Shown: positions 9,844-21,000 of the stretch, piece after piece
Layout of the letters: each line of letters starts with the position of its first letter
Numbering within the stretch: position 1 is the stretch's first letter
Source: Prochlorococcus sp. AG-363-A16
GTDB taxonomy: Bacteria > Cyanobacteriota > Cyanobacteriia > PCC-6307 > Cyanobiaceae
DNA length: 38,650 bases
Direction of reading: 5' to 3'
Assembly: GCA_003280345.1 (NCBI GenBank)
Contig: QCFB01000016.1
Location: forward strand, 1 to 38,650
Notes under the pieces: model-generated
Database searches by the model: none
Told to the model about the DNA's origin: nothing
Seen by the model: only the letters and a program-made list of their open reading frames with translations
Position numbers and translations under genes: made by a program

Positions 9844-10377
9844 TTATTTTTCTACACACCAATCATTAAAGTCCTCTACAAGCTGCTTACCAACTCGAGC
9901 CTTAATACCTACAAGAATGCCATTAAGAATCGACTGACCAGTACTTTCAAGCACTTGTCGTGGAATTAACTTCAAAAGTGGTGGCTGACTAACTGACACT
10001 CCGAGCACGGCTTCACCCTCAAGCCCCTTTTGTGTGGCTTCCAAAACTGCATCAAGGGTTAATTCAAAATCATCTACAAGTCCTAATCCATCAAGTTCAC
10101 TATCAGTAGCTTTCATCCGAAGTTTGCCTGTACTACTTTCCACACCAATAGAAACTACTGGGTTCACTTCTAACTGAAACACTTTGAAGCTAGTTACCGC
10201 ATACCTAAAGCTGCCAGGGCCCAACAAAGTAAGCTTCTGCGGATCCAACATGGCACCTACAACTCTTTCCTCTTCAAGCAGGTACGCAGAAAGACGCTCG
10301 ACATTAGTCTTGAAAGGGAGGTCAAGTTTCTGTCGAGCCTGAAAGGCCAGAGGCATGATCGGCGACTGACGCGCCAT
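9844..10377 (-). CDS. DUF1997 family protein
   Basis: The 177-residue protein is of a type conserved in cyanobacteria and plastids (DUF1997). Recognisable segments are YLLEEERVVGAMLDPQKLTLLGPGSFRY, which I give here only in part (YLLEEERVV, LLGPGSFRY), and the C-terminal VGKQLVEDFNDWC. No signal peptide or membrane span is evident, and I see no catalytic motif. The fold may be lipid- or pigment-binding-like, but that is a guess. The ATG lies 32 nt from the divergent pheA ATG, so the promoters overlap. Function unknown. Confidence 0.8.
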   Translation of the reverse strand: MARQSPIMPLAFQARQKLDLPFKTNVERLSAYLLEEERVVGAMLDPQKLTLLGPGSFRYAVTSFKVFQLEVNPVVSIGVESSTGKLRMKATDSELDGLGLVDDFELTLDAVLEATQKGLEGEAVLGVSVSQPPLLKLIPRQVLESTGQSILNGILVGIKARVGKQLVEDFNDWCVEK

Positions 10378-10409
10378 GATCCTATCGACCCTTGAGTTCT
10401 ATTTCTCGA

Positions 10410-11252
10410 ATGCAAACAAGAGTGGCCTTCCTCGGACCAGAGGGGACCTATGCAGAAAAAGCTGCTTTTACCTTGGCAGAACTAGAAAAACTGAGTGATC
10501 CGGTATTTGTTCCTTGTGTTGGACTGCGTTCAGTAATTGATCATGCTGCAAAGAAACTTTGCGAGTTTGCAGTAGTTCCTATCGAAAATTCAGTAGAAGG
10601 CGGCGTAACGGCAACCCTTGATGGGCTCTGGAGCAACCAAGAATTATTCATCCAAAGAGCATTGGTAATGCCTATTCAGCATTCACTGTTAAGCAATGGG
10701 TCTATAGAAGAAATTTCAGAAGTCTTATCTCACCCACAAGCACTAGCACAATGCAATAGTTGGCTAAATAAAAATCTTCCTAACGCTCTTCAACTTCCCA
10801 CAAACTCCACTGCAGAAGCAGTAAGAATGGTCACAGGTAGCAATTTTCGAGCAGCAATAGCGGCAAGATCAGTAAGTAACTTAGGAATCCTCAAAGAACT
10901 AGCCTTCCCAATTAATGATGTAGCAGGGAATCGCACTCGTTTTGTGTTGTTACAAAGTCAAAAAGTAAAGCGATGTGGACAAATAGGTAGCGTCGCTTTT
11001 TCTTTACATGCCAATGCACCTGGAGCCTTACTAGAAGCCCTTACCTGCATAGCAGACTTAGGACTAAATATGAATAGAATTGAATCAAGGCCATCTAAGA
11101 GAGAGCTTGGTGAATACGTTTTCTTTGTTGACGTTGAATTACCTATGAAATCAAATGATCTTTACTCTGATCTAATACAGAAATTAGAACCTTTCTGTGA
11201 GCACTTTGTTGATTTTGGGGCTTATCCAAATACCGAAATTAAACTAAGTTAA
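10410..11252 (+). CDS. pheA: Prephenate dehydratase
   Basis: This enzyme converts prephenate to phenylpyruvate in phenylalanine synthesis. The 280-residue protein begins VAFLGPEGTYAEKAA, has VVPIENSVEGGV and LSHPQALAQC in the catalytic domain, and the family TRF motif in GNRTRFVLL near residue 180. An ACT regulatory domain follows (GALLEALTCIADLGLNMNRIESRP), where the ESRP motif binds phenylalanine for feedback inhibition in characterised members. No chorismate mutase domain is attached. I chose the ATG at 10410; an in-frame TTG at 10392 would add six residues. The gene converges on the methyltransferase with a 2-nt gap. Confidence 0.95.
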   Translation: MQTRVAFLGPEGTYAEKAAFTLAELEKLSDPVFVPCVGLRSVIDHAAKKLCEFAVVPIENSVEGGVTATLDGLWSNQELFIQRALVMPIQHSLLSNGSIEEISEVLSHPQALAQCNSWLNKNLPNALQLPTNSTAEAVRMVTGSNFRAAIAARSVSNLGILKELAFPINDVAGNRTRFVLLQSQKVKRCGQIGSVAFSLHANAPGALLEALTCIADLGLNMNRIESRPSKRELGEYVFFVDVELPMKSNDLYSDLIQKLEPFCEHFVDFGAYPNTEIKLS

Positions 11253-11254
11253 TT

Positions 11255-12190
11255 TCATCCTCTAGCGCGAAAAACACCAAATTGCATAAGACCATTTGCA
11301 AAAGCCCAATGCATTAATAAGATTGTGGGAATTTCGCGAAACCCCTTGCTCAAACCACTTGGCCCAAGTTCAAAAACTGCATTCGGCCTACGTATCCCTT
11401 CCAAAATCGAATCAAACCAAGAAGGGAGTGTTTGCTTAGTCCAATCATCAGTGTCAACACAGCCACCTCCAAAAGGGCTGTCGCACAAATTACTTTTAAA
11501 ACCCTGAATGCTAGAAAATTCTGGATGGGCCCACTGACGAAGAAGTTGGCGCATAACTAAATTTTCAAGACGGCTCCTAACGACATCTCCTTGATGGCAT
11601 CTATTCCAATCAGCTACAGCCAAAACTCCTCCAGGCCTCAGAACCCGCAACATCTCATCTGCATAGCGCTGTTTATCCGGCATATGTGGTCCTGCCTCAA
11701 CACTCCAAACTCCATCAAAAGCACCATCTGATAAGGACAAGTCAAGTGCATCCATTAATTGAAATCTACATTGTGTCCGTTCTGAGGTGAGTTCCTTGGC
11801 GCGAAAGACTTGAGCCTCACTTATCGTGATTCCTAAAACATCAAAACCATAATCCCTAGCCAATATTCTTGAGCTGCCACCAATACCACAACCAACATCA
11901 AGTATCCGTGACCCCTTTGGTAATTGATCTAAGCCACTCCAACTAACTAATTCATGGACAAAATCTACCTTAGCCATACGAAAATCTTTAGCCCAAAAAG
12001 ATTTTTCATAAAAGCCAAGGTGCACATGCTCACCCCACAAATTTTCTAAAAGTTGATCATTAGTCCAATTATCATAAGCAGAAGAAACACTTTGACTCGA
12101 CTCATATTTACGATCCTTTCTTAACCAAATCAAGATTGTCAGTCCAATCAAACACAAACCAAAAATAAGCAAAAAAAACAAATTGTTCAT
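11255..12190 (-). CDS. MPBQ/MSBQ methyltransferase (tocopherol and quinone pathway)
   Basis: This is a SAM-dependent methyltransferase of 311 residues. A hydrophobic N-terminal anchor (about residues 3-23) is followed by WGEHVHLGFY and the SAM-binding ILDVGCGIGGSSRILA. WSVEAGPHMPDK and the downstream ADWNRC follow. The anchor, these motifs and the EIPTILLMHWAF tail closely resemble the Synechocystis Sll0418 type, which methylates 2-methyl-6-phytyl-benzoquinone to make tocopherols. The resemblance is from memory, not a search. The ATG overlaps the stop of the LON-domain gene as ATGA, indicating coupled translation. A gamma-tocopherol methyltransferase role is the main alternative. Confidence 0.85.
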   Translation of the reverse strand: MNNLFFLLIFGLCLIGLTILIWLRKDRKYESSQSVSSAYDNWTNDQLLENLWGEHVHLGFYEKSFWAKDFRMAKVDFVHELVSWSGLDQLPKGSRILDVGCGIGGSSRILARDYGFDVLGITISEAQVFRAKELTSERTQCRFQLMDALDLSLSDGAFDGVWSVEAGPHMPDKQRYADEMLRVLRPGGVLAVADWNRCHQGDVVRSRLENLVMRQLLRQWAHPEFSSIQGFKSNLCDSPFGGGCVDTDDWTKQTLPSWFDSILEGIRRPNAVFELGPSGLSKGFREIPTILLMHWAFANGLMQFGVFRARG

Positions 12191-12861
12191 CAGCTATTAG
12201 CTTGGTCCACATTAGACAAAGTTTCTTTTAAAACTGTCCTTGCCGCAAGTTGGCGTCGGGTGTGGTCAAGCATTTCGTATTCTCTATGCAAGCGATCATT
12301 TGTATTAGTAATCTCTAGTAAATATTGCTGTTCTTTAGCCACTGGCCCTCCCAAGTGAGCACCTATCCAAAAAGATAACTCCCTTGGCAATTGAGGTAAA
12401 TCTTCAGGAAGAGTAGTTTCTGAACCTGTAAGTTTTGATGTTAAAGCAACAACATCTTGAAGAGCTTTCAATACTGAATCAGATAACTTCTGCAACTGGT
12501 CCTGATCATCAATCTCTTCATCATCAATCCAGCTAACCAATGCAGTCGGGAAAGGGGCTTCTCTCGTTAATTCAAGCAAACGAAAACGCTGCTGGCCAAG
12601 CGTGATGATATTGCTACGTCCATCCTCAGAAGTGTGATGTTTAATAATTTGAGCACAACAACCAACGTCTGCCATTGATTTTGTAGAAGGATCCCAGCGA
12701 ACCACCCCAAAACGACTATCAGTCTCAAGGACTGTTTTCAACAAAATTCTGTAGCGAGATTCAAAAATGTGGAGAGGTAGAACTTCCTGAGGGAAAAGGA
12801 CTACATCAGGCAGAGGGAAAAGCGGCAACTCCCTGACTGATATTTCGGTCACGGGAATCAT
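12190..12861 (-). CDS. LON substrate-binding domain protein (ATP-independent, no protease domain)
   Basis: The 223-residue protein matches the N-terminal domain of Lon proteases: ELPLFPLPDVVLFPQEVLPLHIFE (quoted in part: LPLFPLPDVVLFP, LPLHIFESRYR) then FGVVRW and ITLGQQRFRL. There is no AAA+ ATPase or Ser-Lys protease domain, so it is a stand-alone LON-domain protein, perhaps a substrate-binding or regulatory factor. Its C-terminal half is helical and charged. It starts 55 nt after the rpsJ stop, with no clear terminator between them, and its stop overlaps the methyltransferase start. Cellular role unknown. Confidence 0.88.
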   Translation of the reverse strand: MIPVTEISVRELPLFPLPDVVLFPQEVLPLHIFESRYRILLKTVLETDSRFGVVRWDPSTKSMADVGCCAQIIKHHTSEDGRSNIITLGQQRFRLLELTREAPFPTALVSWIDDEEIDDQDQLQKLSDSVLKALQDVVALTSKLTGSETTLPEDLPQLPRELSFWIGAHLGGPVAKEQQYLLEITNTNDRLHREYEMLDHTRRQLAARTVLKETLSNVDQANS

Positions 12862-12916
12862 CCAGTACAGATGTAAATCCTAAGTAATAGAAGTGAATTT
12901 TGCTGGCCAAAAAGCT

Positions 12917-13237
12917 TCAGAGCTTAACTTCAATATCAACACCACTTGGCAGATCTAATTTCATAAGGGCATCAATGGTCTTAGCAGAAGGGTTATAAAT
13001 ATCAATAATTCTTCTATGGGTACGCGTCTCAAAATGCTCTCTTGAATCCTTATCTACATGGGGTGAACGCAAGACACAATAAATTTTCCTTTTTGTGGGA
13101 AGAGGGATAGGCCCAATGGCAGTTGCAGCTGTGGTATCTGCTGTCTCAATAATTTTCTCGCAAGATAAATCCAACATCCGCCTATCAAAAGCTTTAAGGC
13201 GAATACGAATTTTCTGCTGAGCAATGGCAGTGGACAT
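12917..13237 (-). CDS. rpsJ: 30S ribosomal protein S10
   Basis: S10 is part of the 30S head and, in other bacteria, also serves transcription antitermination as NusE. The 106-residue sequence is typical: [34 protein letters not shown] and [16 protein letters not shown], ending in [12 protein letters not shown]. Its place directly after tuf, instead of heading an S10 operon, is the usual cyanobacterial str-operon arrangement. A perfect stem-loop lies in the tuf-rpsJ gap. Confidence 0.98.
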   Translation of the reverse strand: MSTAIAQQKIRIRLKAFDRRMLDLSCEKIIETADTTAATAIGPIPLPTKRKIYCVLRSPHVDKDSREHFETRTHRRIIDIYNPSAKTIDALMKLDLPSGVDIEVKL

Positions 13238-13341
13238 AGGAAGTTATGGGGAGTGCTAATTAGCGAAAGGATGGATTGTCGAGGTTCTGTAGCGCTCGGT
13301 TCACACTGAGTGTAGAACGCACCTAATAATCAATCTTAGAT

Positions 13342-13368
13342 GATGGCTAGGAAACAAGCCTAGCCATC
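13342..13368 (-). other. Perfect 10-bp stem-loop between tuf and rpsJ
   Basis: GATGGCTAGG (13342-13351) and CCTAGCCATC (13359-13368) form a perfect 10-bp inverted repeat with a 7-nt loop, about ten bases after the tuf stop codon. No U-run follows in the minus direction, so it is not a standard intrinsic terminator. It may be an mRNA processing or stability element, or a partial terminator that lowers rpsJ relative to tuf. The structure is seen; the role is inferred. Confidence 0.6.
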
Positions 13369-13378
13369 AAAACAAATA

Positions 13379-14578
13379 TCAAGCAAGTATTTTTGATACA
13401 ACCCCTGCTCCAATTGTGCGGCCGCCTTCTCGTATAGCAAAACGCATTCCTTGCTCAATAGCTACGGGACAAATCAGCTCTCCTGTCATTTTTATTCGAT
13501 CTCCAGGCATAACCATTTCTACATTGCTTCCATCATCTGAAGTGAAAGCAGTGATCTGTCCAGTCACATCAGTAGTACGAATATAAAACTGAGGGCGATA
13601 ACCAGCGAAGAAAGGTGTATGCCTTCCACCTTCTTCCTTCTTCAAAACATAAACCTCACCTTCAAATTTCGTGTGTGGAGTAATTGAGCCAGGCTTAACT
13701 AAAACCATGCCACGTTCAATATCTTCCTTCTGGATTCCTCTGAGCAGAAGTCCTACGTTGTCACCTGCCATACCTTCATCAAGCAATTTGCGGAACATCT
13801 CAACCCCAGTAACCGTGGTCTTACGGGTGTCTTTAATTCCGACAATTTCAATCTCTTCTCCGACTATTACCTTCCCTCTCTCAATCCTGCCAGTCGCAAC
13901 AGTTCCTCTTCCAGTAATTGAGAAAACATCCTCAACAGCCATCAAGAAAGGCTTATCAATTTCTCTCTCTGGTTCTGGAATAGAAGCATCAACTGCATTC
14001 ATGAGCTCTTCAATCTGTGCTTCAGCAGAAGAATCTCCTTCAAGAGCTTTCAAACCTGAGACCTGAACGATAGGGATATCGTCACCAGGGAAGTCATAGC
14101 TAGAAAGTAGTTCTCTAATTTCCATTTCAACTAATTCAATGATCTCCTCATCGTCAACCATGTCGCACTTGTTTAAAGCAACCACCAAGGCAGGTACACC
14201 AACCTGCTTTGCTAACAAAATATGCTCCTTGGTCTGAGCCATTGGGCCATCTGTAGCCGCACAAACAAGAATGGCACCATCCATTTGAGCAGCACCAGTA
14301 ATCATATTTTTCACATAGTCGGCGTGACCAGGACAATCAACGTGCGCATAGTGACGCCCTTCAGTTTCATACTCAACGTGGGCTGTATTGATTGTGATGC
14401 CACGTTCACGCTCCTCTGGAGCACCGTCAATGTCACCATAATCTTGAGCCTGAGCTTGACCTTTCTTGGCAAGCACATTTGTGATTGCCGCAGTAAGGGT
14501 GGTTTTACCATGGTCAACATGACCAATAGTGCCGATGTTGACGTGAGGCTTGTTCCTCTCAAACTTCTCGCGTGCCAT
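13379..14578 (-). CDS. tuf: Translation elongation factor EF-Tu
   Basis: EF-Tu carries aminoacyl-tRNA to the ribosome as a GTP complex. The 399-residue protein is full length with the P-loop [10 protein letters not shown], switch regions [14 protein letters not shown] (G3), NKCDMVD (G4), and domains 2-3 ending [14 protein letters not shown]. The start is ATG ([14 protein letters not shown]). It lies 45 nt downstream of fusA in the str operon. Only one tuf copy is present in the window. Confidence 0.99.
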   Translation of the reverse strand: MAREKFERNKPHVNIGTIGHVDHGKTTLTAAITNVLAKKGQAQAQDYGDIDGAPEERERGITINTAHVEYETEGRHYAHVDCPGHADYVKNMITGAAQMDGAILVCAATDGPMAQTKEHILLAKQVGVPALVVALNKCDMVDDEEIIELVEMEIRELLSSYDFPGDDIPIVQVSGLKALEGDSSAEAQIEELMNAVDASIPEPEREIDKPFLMAVEDVFSITGRGTVATGRIERGKVIVGEEIEIVGIKDTRKTTVTGVEMFRKLLDEGMAGDNVGLLLRGIQKEDIERGMVLVKPGSITPHTKFEGEVYVLKKEEGGRHTPFFAGYRPQFYIRTTDVTGQITAFTSDDGSNVEMVMPGDRIKMTGELICPVAIEQGMRFAIREGGRTIGAGVVSKILA

Positions 14579-14623
14579 TTTGTAAAAGAATCGGGGTGGA
14601 AAATTTAGTGGGTTTAATAGAGA

Positions 14624-16699
14624 TCAGGAATTGCCCTGATTCTTGGAGATAATGGCTTCAGCAACATTACGAGGAACTTCCTCGTAATGACTGAACTCCA
14701 TTGAAAAGATACCCCGACCTTGTGTCATTGATCGGAGCTGAGTGGCATAACCGAACATTTCGGCCAGAGGCACTTTGGACTGCACTTTAGACAGTCCATC
14801 GTCAATTGACTGACCCTCAACCTGACCTCGTCTAGAGGAAAGGTCACCGATGATAGCCCCAAGGAAGTCCTCAGGGACCTCAACTTCCACTTTCATCATA
14901 GGTTCAAGAAGTACAGGGCTACAGCGTTTTACCCCATCTTTAAACGCCATAGAGCCAGCAATCTTGAAGGCCATCTCTGAAGAGTCCACATCATGGAAAG
15001 AGCCATCAATCATGGTCACTTTTACGTCAATTAGTGGATATCCAGCAATAACTCCTGACTCACAAGTTTCCTTCATGCCTGATTCAGCAGGTTTTATGTA
15101 TTCCTTAGGAACAACACCTCCAACAATTTTGTTAACGAACTCAAAGCCAGAGCCCGGTTCCCCAGGTTCCATTTCTATAACAACATGACCATACTGACCT
15201 TTACCTCCAGTCTGTCGTGCAAACTTGCCCTCCCCTCTGGAACTAGCACGAATAGTTTCTCTATATGAAACTTGAGGAGCGCCAATATTTGCCTCAACTT
15301 TGAATTCACGCAACATTCGATCCACAAGAATCTCAAGATGGAGCTCACCCATCCCGGCAATAACAGTTTGACTTGTTTCAGGATCAGTACTTACACGAAA
15401 AGTTGGGTCCTCCTCAGCTAATGCCGTCAATGCTTTTGAGAGCTTTTCCATATCACCCTTTGTCTTGGGTTCAACGGCAACGGAAATCACTGGTTCTGGA
15501 ATAAACAGAGTCTCCAAAACAATTGGTTCCTCTGTAGCGCACAAAGTATCGCCTGTAGTTGTATTTTTTAGACCAAGGACTGCTCCTAAATCGCCCGCAC
15601 GTAACTCATCCACCTCTTCACGGTCATCAGCCTTAAGAACTATTAGGCGAGAGATACGCTCTTTTTCATCCTTGGTGGAATTCAATACATAACTTCCTTT
15701 TGAAAGTATTCCTGAATACATCCTTACAAAAGTGAGCTTTCCATAAGGGTCAGCCATGACCTTAAAAGCTAAAGCGCTGAAAGGAGCATTGTCATCAGAG
15801 GGACGCAAGGCTTCCTTCCCATTAGGCAGTACTCCCTGAATAGGTGGAACATCTACAGGGGCAGGAAGGTAATCAACAACTGCATCAAGTAATAACTGAA
15901 CACCTTTGTTTTTGAAAGCAGAGCCACACAACATAGGAACCAGACCATGTTTTAAGACACCTTCTCGAATCCCTGTCTCAAGCTGCTTTTGACTCAATTC
16001 ACCTGTCTCAAGAAAAGCTTCAATCAGTGTTTCATCAGTTTCAGCAATTGACTCCATCAATTTTGAGCGCCACTCAGCAGCAAGCTCTTGCATGTCTGAG
16101 GGAATTTCCGTTTCTTCAATATCTTTTCCTAAATCATCTTTATAGATAAAAGCTTTGTTCTTAACCAGATCAACAATCCCCTTAAGATCATTTTCAGCGC
16201 CTATTGGCAATTGAATCGGTGCAGCATTTGCTTTAAGGCGATCCTTAATCTGCCCATAAACCTTTAAAAAATCAGCTCCAGTGCGATCCATCTTATTAAC
16301 GAAAACCATTCTAGGCACTGAATATCTGTCGGCCTGCCTCCAAACGGTTTCTGATTGAGGTTGAACGCCACCAACAGCACAAAAAACAGCTATTACTCCA
16401 TCAAGCACTCTCATTGAGCGCTCAACTTCAATCGTGAAATCAACGTGACCAGGAGTATCAATAATATTTATCCTGTGATCCTGCCAAGTAGTTGAGATGG
16501 CTGCTGCAGTAATGGTTATTCCTCGCTCTCGCTCTTGAGCCATCCAGTCAGTAACTGCGGCCCCATCATGCACCTCACCCATCTTGTGAACTACACCTGA
16601 ATAAAACAGGATTCGCTCAGTACAAGTTGTTTTACCAGCGTCAATATGGGCAGCGATGCCAATATTTCTGACGCGTTCCAATGGAAAGGCACGAGCCAC
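14624..16699 (-). CDS. fusA: Translation elongation factor EF-G
   Basis: EF-G is the GTPase that drives translocation of tRNA and mRNA on the ribosome. The 691-residue protein has the P-loop [24 protein letters not shown] and NKMDRTGAD. Domains II-V follow, including [25 protein letters not shown] and GGVVPKEYI. The start is GTG ([14 protein letters not shown]). It is the central gene of the str operon, 89 nt after rpsG. Nothing unusual in length or motifs. Confidence 0.99.
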   Translation of the reverse strand: MARAFPLERVRNIGIAAHIDAGKTTCTERILFYSGVVHKMGEVHDGAAVTDWMAQERERGITITAAAISTTWQDHRINIIDTPGHVDFTIEVERSMRVLDGVIAVFCAVGGVQPQSETVWRQADRYSVPRMVFVNKMDRTGADFLKVYGQIKDRLKANAAPIQLPIGAENDLKGIVDLVKNKAFIYKDDLGKDIEETEIPSDMQELAAEWRSKLMESIAETDETLIEAFLETGELSQKQLETGIREGVLKHGLVPMLCGSAFKNKGVQLLLDAVVDYLPAPVDVPPIQGVLPNGKEALRPSDDNAPFSALAFKVMADPYGKLTFVRMYSGILSKGSYVLNSTKDEKERISRLIVLKADDREEVDELRAGDLGAVLGLKNTTTGDTLCATEEPIVLETLFIPEPVISVAVEPKTKGDMEKLSKALTALAEEDPTFRVSTDPETSQTVIAGMGELHLEILVDRMLREFKVEANIGAPQVSYRETIRASSRGEGKFARQTGGKGQYGHVVIEMEPGEPGSGFEFVNKIVGGVVPKEYIKPAESGMKETCESGVIAGYPLIDVKVTMIDGSFHDVDSSEMAFKIAGSMAFKDGVKRCSPVLLEPMMKVEVEVPEDFLGAIIGDLSSRRGQVEGQSIDDGLSKVQSKVPLAEMFGYATQLRSMTQGRGIFSMEFSHYEEVPRNVAEAIISKNQGNS

Positions 16700-16788
16700 A
16701 GGAAATCTCCGAGGTGGGGCGTTAAAAGGCGGGTGAGACTCTACAGGGCAGCCCCCCCGTAGTGAAGTTTTAGGAGGCTTAAATTTAT

Positions 16789-17259
16789 TTAATAGCGATA
16801 GTGAGCAAAAGCCTTATTTGCTTCTGCCATCTTATGAGTCTCTTCTCTCTTTCTCACTGCACTACCTGCCTCATTGGCGGCATCCATAAGTTCCCCAGCA
16901 AGTTTTTGAGCCATACTCCTGCCGTTTCTTGCTCTAGAAAAATTAACTAGCCATCGCAATGCCATTGCAGTTCCTCTCTCCTGACGAACTTCCATTGGGA
17001 CCTGATAAGTAGCTCCACCGACTCTGCGAGCTCTTACTTCAACTAATGGAGTGGCATTCTTTACCGCTGTCTCAAAAAGTTCAATTGGATCAGTTCCTGT
17101 ACGCTCATTGATCAAACCAAAAGCTTGAGACAAAATCCTTTGAGCAGTTGACTTTTTTCCGTGTTTCATCAACCTGGCCACCATCATTGTTGCCAATCGA
17201 TTATTAAACTGTGGGTCAGGAAGAACCGGACGTTTTTCAGCAGCGTTGCGACGAGACAT
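16789..17259 (-). CDS. rpsG: 30S ribosomal protein S7
   Basis: S7 is the primary 16S rRNA-binding protein that starts assembly of the 30S head. The 156-residue sequence is typical: [43 protein letters not shown] and a final [11 protein letters not shown]. It is 60 nt downstream of rpsL and 89 nt upstream of fusA. In E. coli S7 represses the str operon by binding its mRNA; I did not identify an equivalent target here. Confidence 0.99.
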   Translation of the reverse strand: MSRRNAAEKRPVLPDPQFNNRLATMMVARLMKHGKKSTAQRILSQAFGLINERTGTDPIELFETAVKNATPLVEVRARRVGGATYQVPMEVRQERGTAMALRWLVNFSRARNGRSMAQKLAGELMDAANEAGSAVRKREETHKMAEANKAFAHYRY

Positions 17260-17319
17260 AAAACCTTTGAGAGAAAATAGTTTGAATTAAAGAAAGGGAT
17301 TAACAAAAGAACCGTTTAT

Positions 17320-17694
17320 TTATTCTTTAGGAGACTTAGCTCCATATTTAGAACGTGCTTGACGACGATCTTTAACTCCAGCTGTATCAAGGGTTCCGCG
17401 AATTATATGATAACGAACACCTGGTAGATCTTTGACTCTGCCCCCACGAAGTAAAACAACTGAATGTTCTTGAAGATTGTGGCCAATCCCAGGGATATAG
17501 GCTGTAACTTCAAAACCTGAAGTAAGTCGCACACGTGCAACTTTGCGCAAAGCCGAGTTGGGCTTTTTAGGTGTTGAGGTGTAAACCCTAGTGCAAACTC
17601 CTCTACGTTCGGGACAAGCTCGCAAGGCCGGTGATTTGGTTTTACGTGTGAGACGCTGTCGCTCAGTACGAATCAGCTGTTGAATAGTAGGCAT
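17320..17694 (-). CDS. rpsL: 30S ribosomal protein S12
   Basis: S12 sits at the decoding centre. The 124-residue protein begins [15 protein letters not shown] at the ATG at 17694; the frame extends 11 codons further upstream but that part is not conserved S12. Hallmarks are [20 protein letters not shown], with the PNSA loop around the streptomycin-resistance lysine, and [14 protein letters not shown]. It is the first gene of the str operon. The region upstream is AT-rich and divergent to gltB. Confidence 0.98.
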   Translation of the reverse strand: MPTIQQLIRTERQRLTRKTKSPALRACPERRGVCTRVYTSTPKKPNSALRKVARVRLTSGFEVTAYIPGIGHNLQEHSVVLLRGGRVKDLPGVRYHIIRGTLDTAGVKDRRQARSKYGAKSPKE

Positions 17695-18078
17695 TGACGA
17701 TTGAAATTGGGCCGGACAGCCGACCATTCCACAATCAATAACTCTACTAGTTCAACTGACCTAAACTCTTGTTTTCTTCTCAAAATTTTTTCTTGAACAA
17801 TTGAGGTCTTCCCGTTTGAGATGAAAATAAAACAAAAAATTCTCCAAAAATTTCGCTTAATTTGATTTTTATTAGATATCAGATCAATTAAAAACAACCA
17901 ATCACAAAGCTTTTAACCAGACCAACAGCTATAGAAGTAATTGGGACGTCATAGATTGATCAATAGCGTTTGCACGCGAAGCAATCTTTCAAAGGCAGAC
18001 CGCTCCCTAGGATCATCCATTGGAACTCTTACTAATGCTGATTAGTTACAGAGCAGGGAAGCAAATCGGTTGAAATTC
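17695..18078. promoter_or_regulatory. Divergent control region between rpsL and gltB
   Basis: The 384-nt gap lies between the str operon (-) and gltB (+) and must hold both promoters. The rpsL-proximal half is strongly AT-rich with A-runs. No protein can be supported: a minus-strand frame through 17673-17897 has low-complexity composition and overlaps the S12 start. I saw no convincing NtcA box (GTA-N8-TAC) before gltB and do not assign exact promoter elements. Confidence 0.5.
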
Positions 18079-21000
18079 ATGTCTCAATTGCACCTTAGTC
18101 CTAACTGGCCTTACTGCGACAGCAGCCCTCCAAAGTCAATCAATGGAGAAAAAGACGCTTGTGGGGTGGGTTTCCTGGCTCACATTGAAGGGAAAGCAAG
18201 CCATTGGGTTCTTGAACAAGCGCTTCGCAGCCTCAAATGTATGGAACACAGAGGAGGTTGTGGCGGTGATAGTGACTCTGGAGATGGAGCAGGGATTCTA
18301 TGTGCAATCCCATGGAATTTCCTCAAAAGTGTATGGCTGGAGGCACAAGGAGCTTCTCAAGCAACTGGTTTGGGTATGTTTTTCATGCCCCATGAAGCAA
18401 CGCTTCGCGAGGAAGCAAAGCGATTCTGTGAAAAAGAAGCTGAATTAATTGGCCTGCAATCAAAAGGTTGGCGAGATGTTCCAATTGACATTTCAGTGCT
18501 TGGTTCCTTAGCTAGGGCTAACGCACCTTTTATCCAGCAATGGCTTGTAGAAGGGACGCAATCAGGGAATGCTTTAGAAGCAGAGTTATTTCGGCTAAGA
18601 AGGCGAATTGGCGAAAAAGCCAGAAAGGTTTGGGGAGAAAGAGCCAATGAGCTTTACATAGCTTCCCTAAGCAGTAGAACTGTTGTCTATAAAGGCATGG
18701 TTAGGTCAGAAGTATTAGCGGCCTTTTATGCAGATCTGATCGACCCACGCTTTGAAGTAGCTTTTGCTGTCTATCACCGCAGATTTAGTACTAATACTCT
18801 TCCACGCTGGCCCTTAGCCCAACCAATGAGATTGCTTGGGCATAACGGTGAAATAAATACTTTGCTAGGCAACTTGAACTGGGCTAAAGCAACTGAAGTC
18901 AACCTAGATTCCGTATGGGGTAACAAGGCAGAAGACTTAAAGCCTGTCGTAAATGATTCCTTTAGCGATTCAGCAAACCTTGATGCAACTCTCGAACTAA
19001 TGGTTCGTAGTGGCAGGCCAATAACTGATAGCTTGCTCACTCTGGTCCCCGAAGCATTTTTAAATCAACCTGAACTTAAAGACCAAACAGACATAAATGC
19101 CTTTTATGAATATTCATCATGCACGCAAGAACCTTGGGATGGACCTGCATTACTAGTTTTCTCCGATGGATGTTGCGTCGGAGCAACACTTGATCGAAAC
19201 GGGTTACGTCCAGCCCGCTACTGCATTACAAATAATGGCTTCGTTGTAATGGGCTCAGAAACAGGAGTTGTTGAACTCGATGAAAGCCAAATACTTGAGA
19301 AAGGTCGCCTTGGCCCTGGCCAAATGTTGGCAGTAGATCTAGAGAAAGGCAGGGTATTAGGAAATTGGGATGTAAAGAAAGAAGCCGCCAATCGTTATCC
19401 ATATAAACAATGGCTAATTGAAAACAGAAGGAGTCTTTTGAGACATCCCTGGCAAAAAGAAAACCAATTTAACGATCTTCAACTGCTTCAACTTCAAACA
19501 GCCTTCGGTTTTACTTCTGAAGATTTTGAGCTGATTATCGATGCAATGGCTAGTGGGGCAAAGGAACCCACTTTTTGCATGGGTGATGACATCCCCCTTG
19601 CCGTCCTCTCAAGCAAGCCTCATCTCCTTTACGACTATTTCAAACAACGGTTTGCACAAGTTACCAACCCTCCCATAGACCCTTTAAGAGAAAAACTAGT
19701 AATGAGCCTGGAAATGAATCTAGGCAAAAGAGGATCCCCACTTAAGCCTGAAGCAAATGCAGCATCAGTTATTAATCTCAAAACACCAATTCTTAACGAG
19801 GCCGAACTAAAAGATCTCATCAAAAATAAACTTATAACAAGCACAATTTCTACACTCGTACCAATTAGTGATGGACCAGAAGGCCTAGAAAAAAGTCTCA
19901 AAAGGATATGTCATGAGGCAGAGATTTCTGTAACTCAAGGGAGTCAAATCTTGGTGTTATCTGACCGAGAGGTATGCGCAAGTAAAACTTATATTCCACC
20001 TTTATTAGCTATTGGAGCAGTTCATCATCATCTACTAAGAAAAGGGCTAAGACTTAATTCATCACTTGTAATCGAAACAGCCCAATGCTGGAGCACCCAT
20101 CACCTGGCATGTTTAATCGGCTACGGAGCAAGTGCCGTATGTCCATGGCTTACATGGGAAACAACTAGACAGTGGTGGTCTCAACCAAAAACCCAAAAGC
20201 TTCTTGAAACAGGAAAACTTAAAAATCTTGATATTGAAAAAGCTCAAGAGAACTTAAGAAAAGCCTTGGAAGATGGACTGAGGAAAATTCTCTCCAAAAT
20301 AGGAATTTCTCTCCTAGCTAGTTACCATGGAGCTCAAATATTTGAAGCAATTGGTATAGGTGCAGACCTAATAGAATTAGCTTTTAAAGGAACTACTAGC
20401 AGAGTTTCAGGAATAAGTCTCAAAGAATTAGCCAATGAAACTCTCACCTTTCATGCAAAGGCATTCCCAGAGTTAGATCGAAATAAGCTTGAGTTCATGG
20501 GTTTTGTGCAATATCGAAGCAGTGGAGAATTTCATCTCAATAGTCCGGAGATGTCAAAAGCACTTCATTCAGCTGTTAAATCAGGGCCAGGGTATAACCA
20601 CTTTTCCACTTATCAAACCCTCCTTGAAAGCAGACCTCCTACATCACTAAGAGATTTGCTGGACTTATCCAAAGCAAAAGAACCATTGCCAATTAATCAA
20701 GTCGAAAGTGTTGAAAGCATTTGCAAACGCTTTTGTACCGGAGGTATGAGTTTAGGAGCACTTTCTAGAGAAGCCCATGAGGTGCTTGCAATAGCAATGA
20801 ACCGCATTGGTGGTAAAAGCAATAGTGGTGAAGGAGGAGAAGATCCTGCACGTTTCAATACCCTTGAGGATGTGGATTCAGATAATCGCTCCGCAACCTT
20901 GCCAACAATCAAAGGTCTAAGAAATGGAGATACTGCTTGTTCTGCGATTAAGCAAATTGCCTCAGGCAGATTTGGTGTAACTGCAGAATATTTGAGAAGT

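Noticed and set aside
17673-17897. Minus-strand frame of 74 residues upstream of rpsL
   Set aside because: Low-complexity, AT-rich, overlaps the S12 start in another frame; no homology visible.
18000-18078. Possible NtcA box before gltB
   Set aside because: No GTA-N8-TAC match was found on reading; nitrogen control remains possible but is not supported by sequence here.
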